DNA of 64,000 bases from Vitellaria paradoxa (GCA_019916065.1 CM034241.1:11011223-11075222), one strand, 5' to 3'; positions 11,059 to 23,716 are shown, counted from the first letter of the stretch. Made by a program: numbers and translations. Notes: generated from the letters alone by a model not told the origin.

Positions 11059-12798
11059 TATGGTCTCCCTCTCTTTTTCTTTCGCTTCTCTCTCACTTTC
11101 TTACTCTCAACTAGTTCTTTCCCGTTATCTTTGGTTTCTCCCTCATTTTCTACCTCGTTTTCTACCTCAATCGACTTTTTTCCCTTCTCATTATCTCTTG
11201 TTCCTAATTTAGCATTTTATGCATTGACTCTAGGGTTATCAGGCTTGTGAATGACTTTCCCACTTCTCAAAGTCGTAATGGATTGTACTTATTCATGTGA
11301 GGTGTTACTTGAAGTAGAAGATTCAGCAAGATTTGCTTGACCTTTCAGGTTTGGGAGGGTTTGTGAAGGGAGTATGCCACTTTGAAGGGCATTCATAGCT
11401 TGTGTCATCTTAGAAAATTGTCCTCTAAGGTCATCTAAGCCTCAATTCAAATTATCGTTGATGCTTATTTGATGTTGTATGAATTGATAAAGGGTATCCT
11501 CAATAGATTTCTTCTGTGTAGGTTGGAATGCTACGGGATTAGGCTGTTGATATTAGGGTGGTGGTAAGGAAGTAGGTTGGAATGGTTGACTCTAAAAACC
11601 AGGAGGATTCTTCCACCCTGGGGGATAAGCATTGGAAGGTTGATTTCCCCCTTAGTACTTGACATTCCCACCTTGTGGGGAGGAGATGTTACCCTGCCCC
11701 CTATTTTGAAATGGACGATTTTAAGAATTGTTAATGTAAGCCTGACCGTAAGCAATCTCTTTAAGTAAAGGAACCTCGGGACACGAATTACGATCATGTC
11801 CCACTTGGTCACATGCCCTACATATTATTTGAGCTTAATTTCTCCTTCTGCTTAAGCACGAGGGACTCTAACTTATGTTGCAAGGCAGCTATCCTAGCTC
11901 TCAAATCATCACTCTCACTTAACGTCAACTGACCGCTAGGTTATGGGTTCCTATGCTCAGAAGATGAAGGAGGTCCTATTTCCCAATCATTGTAATCCTT
12001 AGCCACCATGTCAAAGAAATCCATGGCTTTCTCCGCAATCTTATTGAATAAAGTACCATTACACATGGTAGACACTAATTGCTTAAGACTAGGAGTTAAA
12101 GATTCATGGAATATGCTCACTATTCTCCATGACTCAAAACCATGGTGGAGACAAGCCATTAAAAGGTCTTTGAACCTTTCCCAAGCTCGACAGAAGTTCT
12201 CATTAGGTTTACATGAAAAGGTTGTAATCTGTTGCCTATAATGCTCAGTTTTCTGGGTTGGGAAGTATTTCTTTAAAAATTCAGTTTTCATTTCACGCCA
12301 CGTTCCAATCGAACGTGGACATAAGGAATAGTGCCATGATTTAGCTTTGTCCTTAAGGGAAAATGGGAATAGTTGAAGACGAACTACATCCTCATTGGCA
12401 TTATTCTCAACACAAGTATTACTAACTTCCTCAAACTCTCTAAGATGATTATAAGGGTTTTCAAATTCTAAACCATGGAAAGTAGGCAAGAGTTCAATAA
12501 TTCCTGGTCTAGCCATGAAGTTTCCCCTATTGAAAGGTAAAACTATGTAGGAAGGTGTAGATTGCCTTACAGGGTTAAGACACTCTTTCAAATGAACAAA
12601 ACCGGGAACCTCTTAAGGTTCATTATCCCCATGTTCACTACCTTCCCCTCTTAAATCAGCCATTGAGTGAAAGGATGAAGTGGTAAGTGAAACTGTGCAA
12701 TATGAATTCGTGGAAAAAAATTCAGGAAGATAAGGAGGGTCTTCTAGTTCAGACTCTGCTACAATTACCCTACCTGATCTAAGTTGTATACACTTCAA
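11059..12798 (-). pseudogene. gag: Gag of element B with zinc knuckle (disrupted)
   Basis: The start ATG is at 12796-12798 (MKCIQLRSGR). A TAA near 12613 interrupts the N-terminus; the frame then continues without shift into the Retrotrans_gag domain: LQLFPFSLKDKAKSWHYSL, GTWREMKTEFLKKYFP, NFCRAWERFKDLLMACLHHG. A CCHC knuckle, C-x2-C-x4-H-x4-C in CRACDQVGHDRNSC, lies at 11781-11822. Downstream comes a proline/glutamine/asparagine-rich tail and a charged region rich in KE, as in Athila Gag. Several stops occur between 11530 and 11820. The protein would form the particle and bind genomic RNA. Confidence 0.88.
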
Positions 12799-12905
12799 AA
12801 ATTTTGGATTTTCAAATTTTTTTTAAAAGAAAAATTAACTCATTTAAACAAAAAAAAAAAGAAATAAGAATAAAAATAAAAACAACCTAAAAACTAAATT
12901 TTGGC

Positions 12906-12923
12906 TCCCCAGCAACAGCGCCA
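12906..12923 (-). other. Primer-binding site of element B, tRNA-Asp type with mismatches
   Basis: The minus strand reads TGGCGCTGTTGCTGGGGA, the tRNA-Asp PBS with two C-to-T changes. It lies six bases from the LTR edge. Both changes are transitions consistent with cytosine deamination after insertion. Confidence 0.85.
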
Positions 12924-14035
12924 AAAACTTAACCAACCCTAAAATAAGTTTGGGTTCTACTTCTCAAGTGCAAGAGGGCAGTCATAGTTTTAAACTCAGT
13001 GAGTCCTAGGTCGAATTCGCAGGGAGCCTATGTTATTCAGTTTCTAGGTCATAATAGAAATTTAAACCCTAATGTAACTAAAGTTTGATGTTCAACTGGG
13101 ACTAATTCCTAAGGTTTTGCAGAATTGAAGTTTAAACTAAACTTAAATTAATTTTACTTAAGAAGTTAAATGATTCAAATTTCTAATTTTTAAATTCAAT
13201 TTAATTAATTAACTTTGAAAGTGCAAACAAAATACTATGCTAAAATTCAATGTAGAGTAAATATTGCCAGGAATTAAAGTGAATAATAAAACTTGATAAT
13301 AAAAGGGTTCTTGATTCAACTTACGAGTCCAGGTAGTTCACTAATTCACTCTGGGATTTTTAGATGCAATTTTGAATTAGGGTTTTGTTTAAAAAGTATT
13401 AAGAACGTTAAAATCAAAGATCAATACCAGTGATTTCAAATGAATATGGTTAAAGATCTTTGTTTTCAAATGTTTTCTAAACAGACAAAATCAAAATTGA
13501 AATTGAATCCTATTATTAACTTGTTTCAAAAGTGTTAAGAACATTTAAATCAAAAATCAGTATTAGTGATTTCAAATGAATATGATTAAAGAATTTTGTT
13601 TTCAAATGTTTTCTAAACAAGTAAAAGTAGGTTTTAAAATTGTAGAGACTTACGCATGCATTTTCGAAACCCATGCGAAGAGTCTACGTACATCCCAAAG
13701 TTTTTCATGAACCACCCTTCCTTGATTCGTTGAATCAAGAATTAGGCTTTCCTTTCAAACATAATTTTAAACAAAATTAAAGTAACAAGCGTAAGCATGA
13801 ACATTCGATCTATCACTTAAAGCCAAGAAATTGGATATTAAATAGATGAAACAAAAATAAACTTACACAGAAAGTAACTCTGAAAGTGCGTAATGAAAAA
13901 GTAGTGCAACAAAGAACAAACAAACGTCGAACAAATCCATAAATCTTCTCTTCAAAAACAATGTAAGAAACTCACAACACTCAAGAAATAAAACTAAAAA
14001 GAATTGGGGAAGACCTTTGTTTAGCTGTCTCTAGT

Positions 14036-14045
14036 TGTTATATAG
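14036..14045 (-). promoter_or_regulatory. Probable TATA box of element B LTR
   Basis: The minus strand reads CTATATAACA. A telomere-box-like TTTTTAGGGTT lies just upstream in element sense (about 14056), and GGTCCGGACC palindromes start about 60 bases upstream. Confidence 0.5.
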
Positions 14046-14100
14046 GTTGAGAAGAACCCTAAAAAAAAAACGAAGTAAAAACGCGCGCCTAAGGCTTTAC

Positions 14101-14260
14101 TGGGGTCCGGACCACAGAATGTATTTTTCTCCAGATTCACCCACTGTGGTTTGGACCATTTGGAGAGGGGTCTAGACCACAGAATCTTGGTTGCTCCATT
14201 TTTCTTTCTCCTTCACTCTGAGTCCTTGGGTTGGCCCAAACCATTCTTGGTAAAGCTTGA
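14101..14260. promoter_or_regulatory. GGTCCGGACC palindrome cluster in element B LTR
   Basis: There is one exact GGTCCGGACC at 14104-14113, followed by degenerate copies around 14152, 14172 and 14235 (for example GGTTTGGACC and GGTCTAGACC). The flanking phrase ACCACAGAAT is repeated. It lies upstream of the TATA box in element sense. Confidence 0.65.
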
Positions 14261-14453
14261 ACCACAACTTTTTCTCTGTCTTCTAAGCCCTCTCCAACAC
14301 TATTAATTTTTCTTTTTTCTTCCATTTCCCTACAAAGAAGATGATACAATTTGTAAGTTACAAAATAATGTCAAAACTTTAAATTTAACCATTCAAATGC
14401 ATTAAAATGTATCTAAATATAGAGTTTGCAATTACACTTTTCAAGTGTAATCA

Positions 14454-15963
14454 CTTTAGAAGATGTAGATCTTGTCAATGAGGATAGTTTTGGGCCCTTC
14501 CCAAACTCGAGCAAATAACTGGATCTTTCTCCAAGTACCATTTGGGGGAGCTGCTTTGGCGTATAACGTGGGCCATCTGACTCAATTGTCTTGGTCTCAC
14601 GCCTAATAATCTCATCCTGTACGTATTTCAAACATTTAAAAAATTATTTTGTATAATATTAATGAGAAATGGAATAAAAAAAGAGATTTGTAAAAATTCA
14701 AAGATTGCACTTACATAATTTTCCCGACACTTTGGATGAATGTAGTCATTTTTCTTTTTGCTCCAATGAGTGTCTTTGTAGAACATTGAAAATGGGAGAC
14801 CCTGATCTCCAACTTTCTCAGTCTATCTAAAAAGCAACAATCAAAGTTAGTTATAATTTATTGAGTTATTAACAAGCTATAGTTACAATTTGAGCATGTA
14901 AATTATAAATTATAAATCAAATATAATTCTTAAAACTAACAAATTACCTAAAGGGATAATTTCACGAAAAATGATTAGGATCCAGCTATATGATTATACA
15001 GCAGTTGAGTACGATTAATTATGGCTTTGACCGCTCATTTCTTAAAAGATAACTTAATTAGTAACTGTGCACTTGTTTAAAGATTATTTAAAAATCAAAA
15101 TATTTGCTTCATAAATTACCTTGTGTTTCTCAGAACTCCACATAACGTCAATCATATAACTCTAGTCTTCTTGTCTTGCAGGGTCTAGGGCATTAGAATA
15201 TGGATCATTTCCATCTTTCAACACATCTAAGTAATGTTGCTTCCACTTGAATCGCCAATCCTTATATATATAATAACACCTTTTGTCAATAGCATCTTGA
15301 ACGTATTGTTTAGAGAGGTCTCTAATGTCAAACATTTGCTACAAGATATCATAGGCATTAGATACACAAACACACACATATATATACACTAAATTGAAAT
15401 ACATAATTGGAAAAATGCATTACCAACACATTCTAGATCATGACATCCTTATTGCCCCTATCAATTTTGTTCCAAGCATTAACACCTTGTAATGGTGCTG
15501 AAAGATGAATATGGACACCAAGTTGATTCGCAATCTTAGTGGCATTTTTCCCAATAAATGTACCTACTATTTGGAAAACTTCAACCTGAAGCTTGTTTCC
15601 ATTATTTTTACTCAATTCCTGCTGCACACTTTTGCCCTTCGTAGGGCCATAAGCACGCGATCTTACTAAGGAATCTTTTATAATATTAAATAGTTAATAA
15701 CCAAATATCTGTTAAATAATTAACAACCAAATAAATATACAAAATGTATGTAATTAAAAATAAAAATATAAAAACAAAAGTATGAAAATCAATATTACTG
15801 TTACCAACGCAAAGTGATCCTCCTGATGTAGGTGTCTTTGCTAACGTAGGTGATCCTAGTGCCATTGGTGCATCGACATCATTTGGTGACTCGGTCGAAG
15901 GTGTGACATCAGTAGTTGAGAACCGACTCAATCCTACTCTCCTACTAGCTAGCATATGCACAA
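14454..15963 (-). pseudogene. Transposase_24 (TNPA/Ptta-like) second gene of CACTA-1, 3' end cut off
   Basis: Separated exon-like blocks on the minus strand keep the order of plant Transposase_24 proteins. A Ser/Thr-rich N-terminus begins MHMLASRRVGLSRF (15961). Then come a GPTKGK block with HIHLSAPLQGVNAWNKI (15660-15433), FDIRDLSKQYVQDAIDKRCY with a YKDWRFKWKQHY segment (about 15350-15230), a decayed KN.NR..L..H.AGS block near 15000, VGDQGLPFSMFYKDTHW (about 14810-14740) and TPKQLPQMVLGERSSYL (about 14570). Intervening AT-rich stretches look like introns. The element B LTR truncates the C-terminus. In CACTA elements such proteins act with the TNP2 transposase, probably by binding subterminal repeats; that role is known for TNPA and inferred here. 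Confidence 0.7.
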
Positions 15964-18723
15964 CTTATATAACATTATAAGGAAAAAATCATGTAGGTAA
16001 GTAATTTTCAATATATGTATGTGTGTGTGGTCCTCTTTGGTTGTGTGTGAGGGTGTCTCTATCTTTGGTTATGTGTGTGGGGCTGCTTATAAAAGTTTTG
16101 AAAATAGGCTCTCTTTCTTTGTCTCTTAGAATGAAGTTTTATATTAGGGTGGAAGATAAATGGAAACCCACCTGAAATCTGAGTTTGAAGAAGCAAAAAT
16201 TGACAAGAAATTCCAGCTTGTTATGCTTGTTATGCCCACTTGAAGATCCCACCAAGGGATGAGAAATTCCAGCTTGTTATGCTTCTTCCTGCACGCTTGA
16301 CACTGTAGTATTTTTAGATTGCTTGGAGAATTCAATCCTCCCCCTGCACATTTCCAGCAAAACCATAGATTTTATTTTATTTTTCTTAGTAGTAATAATA
16401 ATAAAAACCTGTAAAAACCAATAGATAGTTACTTAAGCAAGGAAACCAATGATTAATATCCCAAGCAAGAGGAGCACCCAAAATTTGTATGTTAATATAG
16501 GACATTGTCATATGGGTCTATCCAAAATATTGCAGGGTCAAAGCCAGCATTCCTAAAATTTCAGACAAGCATTTCTCCACTATAACACTAGAATAAAATA
16601 TTTGATGAAAACGTAAAAAGTTGAAAATGCAAGAAAGTACTTCAAATTGTTTGTAAACTAGGTCACTTGAAAAATGTATTTTGAGGATAGCTTTTAAAAT
16701 GGTTTAGCAAATTGTATAAGAAATAGGTCTACACATGCTACTTTGTTTATTCATGGTCATATAAGTACTGCTACAAAGAAATCAATGGGACAAAGAAAAT
16801 GTAGTGGACATCTTTAACTTTGAATTGGATTCTATTTTAGGACATCGCATTCCAATAGTAAACCATAGAGAACTATTGGTGTTATTAGTAAAATCGATCA
16901 AGTAGCTACAGAGTCAACAACATTAATAGCATTAAGATGACAGCAACACAGTTAAAAGCTGTCTTCTTTTCTTATGCAATTAAAAAAAATCACCAAAAAA
17001 TTTGATGGTATTTTTTTTAAATAACAACAGAATAGAACTGGCAGTGTGCTACTGGTCACTCAAATAATGCTTTAGCCTCTTTGAGTCATCCATAAGCACC
17101 TCATGTGAAATCTGGTTTCTGAGCTTAAGTAGAGCTCAAATAAACACACAGGTTTGACTTAGCAAATCTCAGAATTAAATGCTCTGTTTGGCACCACTCA
17201 TTTATGGTCCCAACCCTGGAAAGATACTATAAGCCTATAATTTGACAACCAGATGCTAAGCATAGGCAAGAATCAAATGCAACACATGAAGAGTATAAAA
17301 GTTTAGCAACTATCCTCCTACTAACAACTTTGATAGGGGAAATTACTTACATAAAGAAAGAGCATCGGGTTATAAGTACCTAAAATACTTTTCTTTTTTC
17401 AAGTGCAACTAGTTTGTCGAATATATTTTAAATCCATCCAACATAGGTTAGGTTAAGTAAAAAACATATTAAGCACCAGATTCATATGAGATGGATAAAT
17501 TAAGCAAAAGGAAACCTTAAGGGCAATAACCATATAGTAGTAATTTGGATAAGCATTTTTAAATGGATAGGAAATCATATGAGATCAAAACCTAAAGAAA
17601 CGCTGTGGTCAATTGAGGCTCCAATTTTTAGTTGTTTGTGTTAGCATAGTAGAACATGCTAAACAAAAGATATGAACATGAAATAGTTCGATTCGTACAA
17701 AATTCTTTCTTCAGCATGGTCACTGGTCACCAATTTTTTTTAAGAATCTGTTCAATTCTGATTTTGAAGCATAGCTCCAGCTAGTGCATAGACTTCAAAA
17801 TAAATTTATGAGTAATGAACTTCTAATAGTAACTAATAGCAAGATTGCATACCAATTCTATAGCTACTACTATTGCTGTTATAATGATTAAACTTGCTAA
17901 ATTTTGCATTGATTGTTAATCCAACTATTAGAGATTGGATTATTTCATGTAGTTAAATCTACCTTCAAACTTGGTTGAGATCTTTGTAAAGCACACATGC
18001 AAATATAATGAATAAATCAAAACAAACTTTGGAACTCAGAAATATCACTTAAAAACATAATGTCAAAACAAAAGGCTCATAATCATCACTGTTTTGATAG
18101 TAGGGGATCTAAAATGGCATATAAAGAAGAAAACAATTAACACAAAATGCCCAATAATCACCTGCAAAATGTGGTTCACATACACACGTTACACTCTTGA
18201 TCTACTTGTCAAGAATTTTGTGAATTGTGAGCAAAATAAATATAGATAAACCTATTTTTAGGAGAAACTGTAATGCCTTCTATTTATATCCTAAAAAGCA
18301 GTAGTAGCTTGTAATCTTTTTAGCCTTCCTACTCTATAGGCTATCTGTCTTGGAAGAAAATGACACCACATTACACAAAGTATAATGTAAAGAAAGCAAC
18401 ATAGCCCTAGCTAGCTTTATACCTAGAACAAAATGCATGTAAAGACAAAGTTAATGAATATTATACCTTACCAAGAGAAGCAAACTTAAAAAAATTGAAA
18501 AATGGGCCTTTCAGTCTGCAGGGCAAAAATAAGTGTGTCATATTGGTACTTCTAAAAGCATTAGTTTATTTTACTAGCAAGAAGGTGGCCATTTGTGCCG
18601 ATGGGTCAAAAAATTGCCTACAAAAATATAAAAGAAATATTGCAAAACTGAGCATAAAAGAGATAATTAGTGTAGGATATCTTGTAGTTATACATTACAT
18701 CTAAAAAATAACTTACCAGAAAA
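15964..18723. other. AT-rich intergenic or intronic DNA of CACTA-1; no gene seen
   Basis: About 2.8 kb between the two CACTA-1 genes without a supportable reading frame. A short direct duplication around GAAATTCCAGCTTGTTATGC occurs at 16207 and again at 16263. The rest is simple AT-rich sequence. I looked for host exons and found none. Confidence 0.5.
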
Positions 18724-19442
18724 TCAAGGTTCCCCGTCATAATCATTGTTAGACTGAGAATCATACTTAGATTCAGAATGATAAAGGAACTCATCCTCAT
18801 CGACATTGTCCTCTATTCCCCCAAAATCATCCTTCTCGTCACATATGAAATTATCAAGCCCAACACATTCATCACGCGTCCACCTCTCCATGTTAATGAA
18901 GTCATTTTGAACAATTTCAGCTTCAATATCATTTTTACATAGCTTGTCTCCAATTTGATCTTCAATGACAATCGGAGGAATATATGTGGTTTTGTCTTGT
19001 TGGAACGCATCACTTGTTTCATCATTATCGGTGGTTTTCTTACTCATTGTTTCTAGTACATCCCAGATTCTACGACATTGAATACATTGTAGAACTTTCC
19101 AATTGTGGCCTAATTTCATATCATTGACATAAAAAACTTGTTCCACTTGATTTGGTAAAACAAAAGGGTCCTCTTTATACCATCTACTTCCAACATCTAC
19201 AATAGTGCAATGTGCATCTGTGCATAAAGTCTTACTACTTCCAGTATCAAACCATTCACATTGAAACAAAACCACTCGATGATCAAACATATATCTCAAC
19301 TCCCATACTTTACACAAAAAATCATAAAAGTCATGAGTTTGTCCCTTGTGGTCTCCTGACAACTTTCCAAGTCCTTTGTATGGAATCGAACACCATTAGA
19401 TATGTAACCTAAATATAAGCCTAATAGTGGATTAGGGCCATT
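18724..19442 (-). pseudogene. C-terminal (DUF4216) part of TNP2 transposase, CACTA-1
   Basis: In minus-strand sense this piece follows the retroelement insertion. It begins with GLYLGYISNGVRFHTKD, the entry into the DUF4216 domain, then after a frame change reads VWELRYMFDHRVVLFQCEWF and LPNQVEQVFYVNDMKLGHNW. The end is strongly acidic (DECVGLDNFICDEKDDFGGI, then DEDEFLYHSES), as in plant TNP2 proteins. The remaining domains are on the other side of the insertion at 27291-30379. The stretch 19385-19442 duplicates 27291-27348. Confidence 0.85.
19385..19442. repeat. 58-bp direct repeat flanking element 2, left copy
   Basis: Begins ATCGAACACCATTAG and ends GGGCCATT. It matches 27291-27348 with one substitution (CCTAATAG versus CCTATTAG). 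Both copies are coding sequence of the interrupted TNP2 gene, so a single segment was duplicated around the insertion. Three bases separate it from the LTR. Confidence 0.9.
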
Positions 19443-20671
19443 AACTGACCGCTAGTAGAATGTGCGTCTAAACTAACCCCCAAGTGCAAGGGTGTGCGGT
19501 GTAGTTTTAACTCGGTGAGTCCGAGGTCGAATCCACAGGGAACTATGAGATTAAACACTAGGGTTTTCTAAGTTCTTCTACCTATTGTTTCATTTTAAAA
19601 GACAAGAAAAGAAAATAAAACAAGTTTTAGGTTTTAAAAAGGGTTGATTAAGTAACTAGCAATCAAATAAAAGTAAATTGCAAATATTAACTGAACTAGC
19701 ATTCAAGAAATTAAATTACTTTTATTCCAACTAATAGAAAAGCAAGATACAAAATTAAATTAAACTAAAATAATGAAAGCAATAAAATTAAGCATTCAAG
19801 ATAACTAAAATGATTCTTGATTCAACTTTCAATTCTGGGTAGTTTACTACTTCACTATGGGATGTGTTAAAACTACAATCTATAGTTCACATCAAAGGAG
19901 CCATAGACTGGGAAAAGTATTCTCATTAAAGTTTAGAAAATATCTGATACTCAGTTTTAAAATCACGTTTCATTATGGATAATAAAACTAGAAAAATTTT
20001 CTAAGAAAACATTTGGTTTCAAACCTAAATTAGGGTTTGTTCAAAAATTATTAAGAAAATTATATTCAAGAGTTTTTACCAATGATTACAGAGAATATAG
20101 TCAAAAACTCTTTTTTTCCGAAAGTTTTTCAAACAACCAAAACCAGATTTGTTTAAGAAATCAATTTTAATCTGCCCAAAATTATTAAATCAATTTTTAC
20201 CCGAAAACCTTTACCAGTGATTATAGAGAATGTAGTCAAAAGTCTCCGTTTTCGAAATTGTTTGAAACAAAATAAAAATGATTCTTACAATCGTAGATCA
20301 TTCTGCAAAGGTTTTTACAAACCCTGCGAAGGATGTACGCACATCCCTTCGTTTTTCATAAACTACCCTTCCTTGATTCGTTGAATCAAGAACTAGGGTT
20401 TTACGCTATGTTCATAATGAAAACCATGCAATTAAATCCAACCATTAAAACAAGAATCAAAGAAAGAGAAGAAGGAATGAATATAAACTAAACTACAAAT
20501 AAAGATGTTATTAAACTAAGTAAAAATAGTACTGTACTTTGAAGAACAAAAAGAATAACGAATGATCACAAAAGCTGAAACGAATCCGCAAAGTGTTGCA
20601 CAAATCTTCAAAAACATCTTCTCTAGACAATAAGAAATCTCTCAAAAAATTCTAAAACACTCTCTAAAAGT

Positions 20672-20854
20672 CTAGAAAAAGATGGAAAAGAAGATGGAAA
20701 AGATGAGAAGATCACCCCTAAACGGCTGCTCATTGAGTATTTATAACCCCTCGAAGGAAACCCTAGAAAAAGATGGAAAAGAAGATGGAAAAAGATGAGA
20801 AGATCACCCCTAAACGGCTGCTCATTGAGTATTTATAACCCCTCGAAGGAAACC
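20672..20854 (-). repeat. Tandem duplication of the promoter core in the 3' LTR of element 2
   Basis: The second unit begins at about 20763, one 91-92-bp period after the first. Each unit contains a TATAAATA box on the minus strand (20738-20745 and 20830-20837). The 5' LTR has only one copy (TATA at 26746-26753). The duplication therefore arose after, or during, the formation of this insertion. Confidence 0.88.
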
Positions 20855-20885
20855 CTAAAAACGAAGAAGGAAATTAACCCCGCGC

Positions 20886-20990
20886 GTCCAGGTGTCCGGA
20901 GACCCAATTGGGGTGTCCAGACCGCAGTATGCTTCCATGTGTCCAGGTGTTCGGACACCCAAATGGGGTGTTCGGACAGCAGTATACAAG
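20886..20990. promoter_or_regulatory. GTGTCCGGACACC-type palindromes in 3' LTR of element 2
   Basis: Two 55-bp units each carry a pair of inverted CCGGACACC/GGTGTCC-like motifs, for example GGTGTTCGGACACC near 20947. The region is upstream of the TATA boxes in element sense. The 5' LTR has one unit with the exact palindrome GGTGTCCGGACACC at 26807-26820. Confidence 0.7.
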
Positions 20991-21424
20991 TTTCACTTTT
21001 TGCACTTTTTTCTTCTGACAGCTTTTTGTCATCGACTTCCAATGTGATTTTGACCTCGAAGATGATGGATTCAAGCTTCGGATAAAACACGAAAGTTGTA
21101 GCCCGTTGAGTCTTCTTTGCAACCCAAAAAGATTCAGGTCAATCTGAATTGTGAGTGAAAAGATGTGGTCAAAATACTGACAGGGTATCAAGCTAGAACT
21201 TCAGCTGCACACCACTTCAACCATCTTGAACTTCGGACCATTTTTTTCTTCGTGACAGCCACTTTCATCGCTGCTAATCTCAATTATTTTTCTGTTTTCC
21301 CTATAATTAAGAAAATAAAAGCTATAAGTAATAAAATAATGATAAAACTTCAAGATTAACTACTTAAATGCATCAATGTGTATCAAAATATGGAGTTTGT
21401 AATTACACTTTTCAAGCGTAATCA

Positions 21425-21435
21425 CTTCCCCCAAC
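21425..21435 (-). other. Polypurine tract of element 2
   Basis: The minus strand reads GTTGGGGGAAG immediately before the 3' LTR start TGATTACG. This is the expected second-strand primer and confirms the minus orientation. Confidence 0.85.
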
Positions 21436-23716
21436 TTGAGCATTGCTAGTCCCTAGCAATGCCCTTTATTGAAATGAAATGAAACTATTATCCTATTTCT
21501 CTTTTCGTTGGAAACACGACTTCACTTGGCTACATGCAGCAAGCCCTTTAAACCCCTAGGTTCCCCCTAGTGGATGAGTAAGGTCTCGTGAGGGTTTACA
21601 GTGAATCTACCCACAAATTCTATGGCATGGTCTCAAAGTGTTAAAAAGTGATCAAGATAAAAAATGAATCAAGCTCAAGCCCAACAAGTCACAAAACCCA
21701 AATATCATGTGTAATTCCCAAGTGCTCAGCATAAATGCATGGACTATCAATGTAGAAAGAGCATGTGTGCAAAATTGTTTCATTCATTCAACAAGGTTGC
21801 AAGAGCATAAATGGAACTAGGTTTTGACTTCAAATGCTCACAGGGTACCACTCATAGAAAAGAATTCAATCATCAAGGGTTCACACATACCTATTAGCAT
21901 ATAATGCTAACCTAGTTGCACATAACCCCACAAATAAGTGAGTGAACTGAAATGAAATTCAATGTGGATAGCTCATAATTATGTTCCAATGCAAGTGTAA
22001 GAAATCACACCACACAACCTACATAAGACCACTACATGCACAATACAAGAGTTGCTTGCTTAGAATCCACTAGGTCTTTGTTTTGGTTGTAACTTGGCCA
22101 AGGGTAATGGTTAACAATGGAGGGTATGGAAATCAAAGCACATGTCTTGGGATAAAGATGCTCAAGTGCGCACAAATCCCGAACTACCCATTTCCTTTCT
22201 AAACCCCAATGAGGTTCGCAACAAGAAACTTATTCACAAACTTACGAACTACCCTTGGGACAATTGCAAATAATGTACAAGTCCCATAATTTCATAAGCA
22301 AAAGGATTGATAAATTTTTTTTCTTTTCTTTTTTTTCTTTTTCTTTTTTCTTTTTTTTCTTTTTTCTTTTTTTTCATTTTTTTCTTTTCTTTTCCTTTTT
22401 TTTCTTTTTTTTTTTTTTTTGCTTTTGAAATAATGAAATACACAAGCTAGATTTTCCACCCAATATTTCCTCCCAATATGCTCTAAAAAATTTCCATTCC
22501 CAACCCCGATTCACATCATTGACATTAAGGCACTTTCACAACCCAAGACATGTGAGGATAAGGCTTAAAGTGTGTGAATAAGGCTAAGGGATAATATATG
22601 AGGTGGGAACCAATAAAAATATATAAATATATCACACACTTTATTAAAAGGCTTCAAGTTGGTTCCTAGGGTAATTTCATATCAAGGAAAGGATAAGAAG
22701 GTCCAAAAAATAGCAAAAATGTGGCCTAGCATCATGTTCAAAGCTTACAACAACTCATAATGTGCCAAGTGAAACTCATGCAAGTGTGTGTGATGCAATT
22801 GGTGCATTGAAAACCAAAGTGAAGAACAAAAGAACTGTGATTATATGCAACCCATCAAGAAAAGAATAATAGGCTCAAAAGCTCGCCATTAGGGGTATAA
22901 GTCTCCACCTAGTCCAAGATTGCTCAATTAACCAATTTTTAACAAAATCCACTCCTAAGCACATAAACACTTCTCTATGATAGTAAAAAAAATGCACAAG
23001 GTCATAACACAATCAACTTGAACTAAGTTTCCTATTAAAGCTTGAACAAAACTCATTCATCAGTCTCTCACTCAATTCCACAATCAACCAAACCAAAAAG
23101 GCTAACATGTTGGTACAAATGTGCTAAATTCATGTATTTAGGCCTAAAGACGCTCAAAAATTTTAAAATTTTGTAATTTTGGCACAGAAGGTCATCATGC
23201 GAACCCTACCCCCAACTTAAAATTCACATTGTCCTCAATGTGAGAACCATAATGCATATGTGGGTCCGTAGTGTGCAATAGTGAGCATGATGATGCGCAT
23301 GAAACAATAACCACAAAAGGCACAAATAAGAATAAAGCACAAATTAAACCAAGCATGCACCCATTATTCAAGCCACTTAAGGCATCACCCAATGCATCCC
23401 CCCAACTTAAGTTCTACAGCACTCCCAATAACAACAATTATATATGTGAAGTACCAATTGAAAGTGCAAAACTAAATAAAAGGGAGAGGAAGGATATTAC
23501 CTCAAGAGCTTCCTTATTTGAAGAAAACAAAAGGACTATACACGCAATATGTTAGAATTAAAAATAAAAGAAAAATAAAACAAGAAGAAAAGAGTTAGTA
23601 GAAAGAAAAAATAAAAATGAAAATGAAAGAAAAGCTAAACTAACAATAAATCAAAAAATAAATAAATAAAGAAAAATCTAATCTACTAATATACAAGGGT
23701 TAATGCAAAAAATATA
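21436..23716 (-). other. Noncoding 3' internal region of element 2
   Basis: No gene supported. The stretch from about 22772 to 23700 is similar to 1-927 of element 1. From 22310 to 22421 the plus strand is almost pure pyrimidine (CTTTT-like). The region keeps short conserved phrases between the two elements, such as GTGGGTCCGTAGTGTGCAA, which may mark packaging or RNA-processing signals; that is inference. Confidence 0.65.

Larger units (their letters stand above)
7166..14453 (-). mobile_element. Athila-lineage Ty3/gypsy retrotransposon (element B), 3' LTR not in window
   Basis: In element sense: 5' LTR 14453 to 12930, tRNA-Asp-like PBS 12923 to 12906, gag, protease, RT, RNase H, integrase ending at 7166, then possibly the downstream ORF at 5008-6094. 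Domain order (integrase after RNase H) is Ty3/gypsy, and motifs such as VFMDDFSVYG and RSFLGHARFYRRFIQSFS are Athila-like. No chromodomain is present. The 5' LTR edge lies inside the Transposase_24-type gene of CACTA-1. The 3' LTR is not found to the right of base 1; either it is off-window or was lost when element 1 inserted. Confidence 0.88.
12930..14453 (-). repeat. 5' LTR of element B (1524 bp)
   Basis: On the minus strand it begins TGATTACACTTG at 14453 and ends just before the PBS. It belongs to the same LTR family as the solo or truncated LTRs at 46441-48037, 58873-60315 and 61558-62793: the shared start, the paired CCAGTGAT-type boxes, the GATTCGTTGAATC hairpin and the 3'-terminal AACCGACCCT-type end all match. 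The terminal TG/CA is decayed to TA at 12930. Confidence 0.88.
19446..21424 (-). repeat. 3' LTR of element 2 (1979 bp)
   Basis: In element sense it begins TGATTACGCTTG at 21424 and ends GCGGTCA at 19446. It is about 148 bp longer than the 5' LTR. Most of this is explained by a 91-92-bp tandem duplication (units starting near 20672 and 20763) and a 55-bp duplication of the palindrome region (units at 20886 and 20941). Otherwise the two LTRs are very similar. Confidence 0.92.

Noticed and set aside
15964..18723. A captured host gene in CACTA-1
   Set aside because: No reading frame or motif stood out; only a short duplication was found.
22249..22443. Open frame of nearly only Lys and Glu on the minus strand
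   Set aside because: It is the translation of a pyrimidine-rich low-complexity tract inside the noncoding part of element 2.
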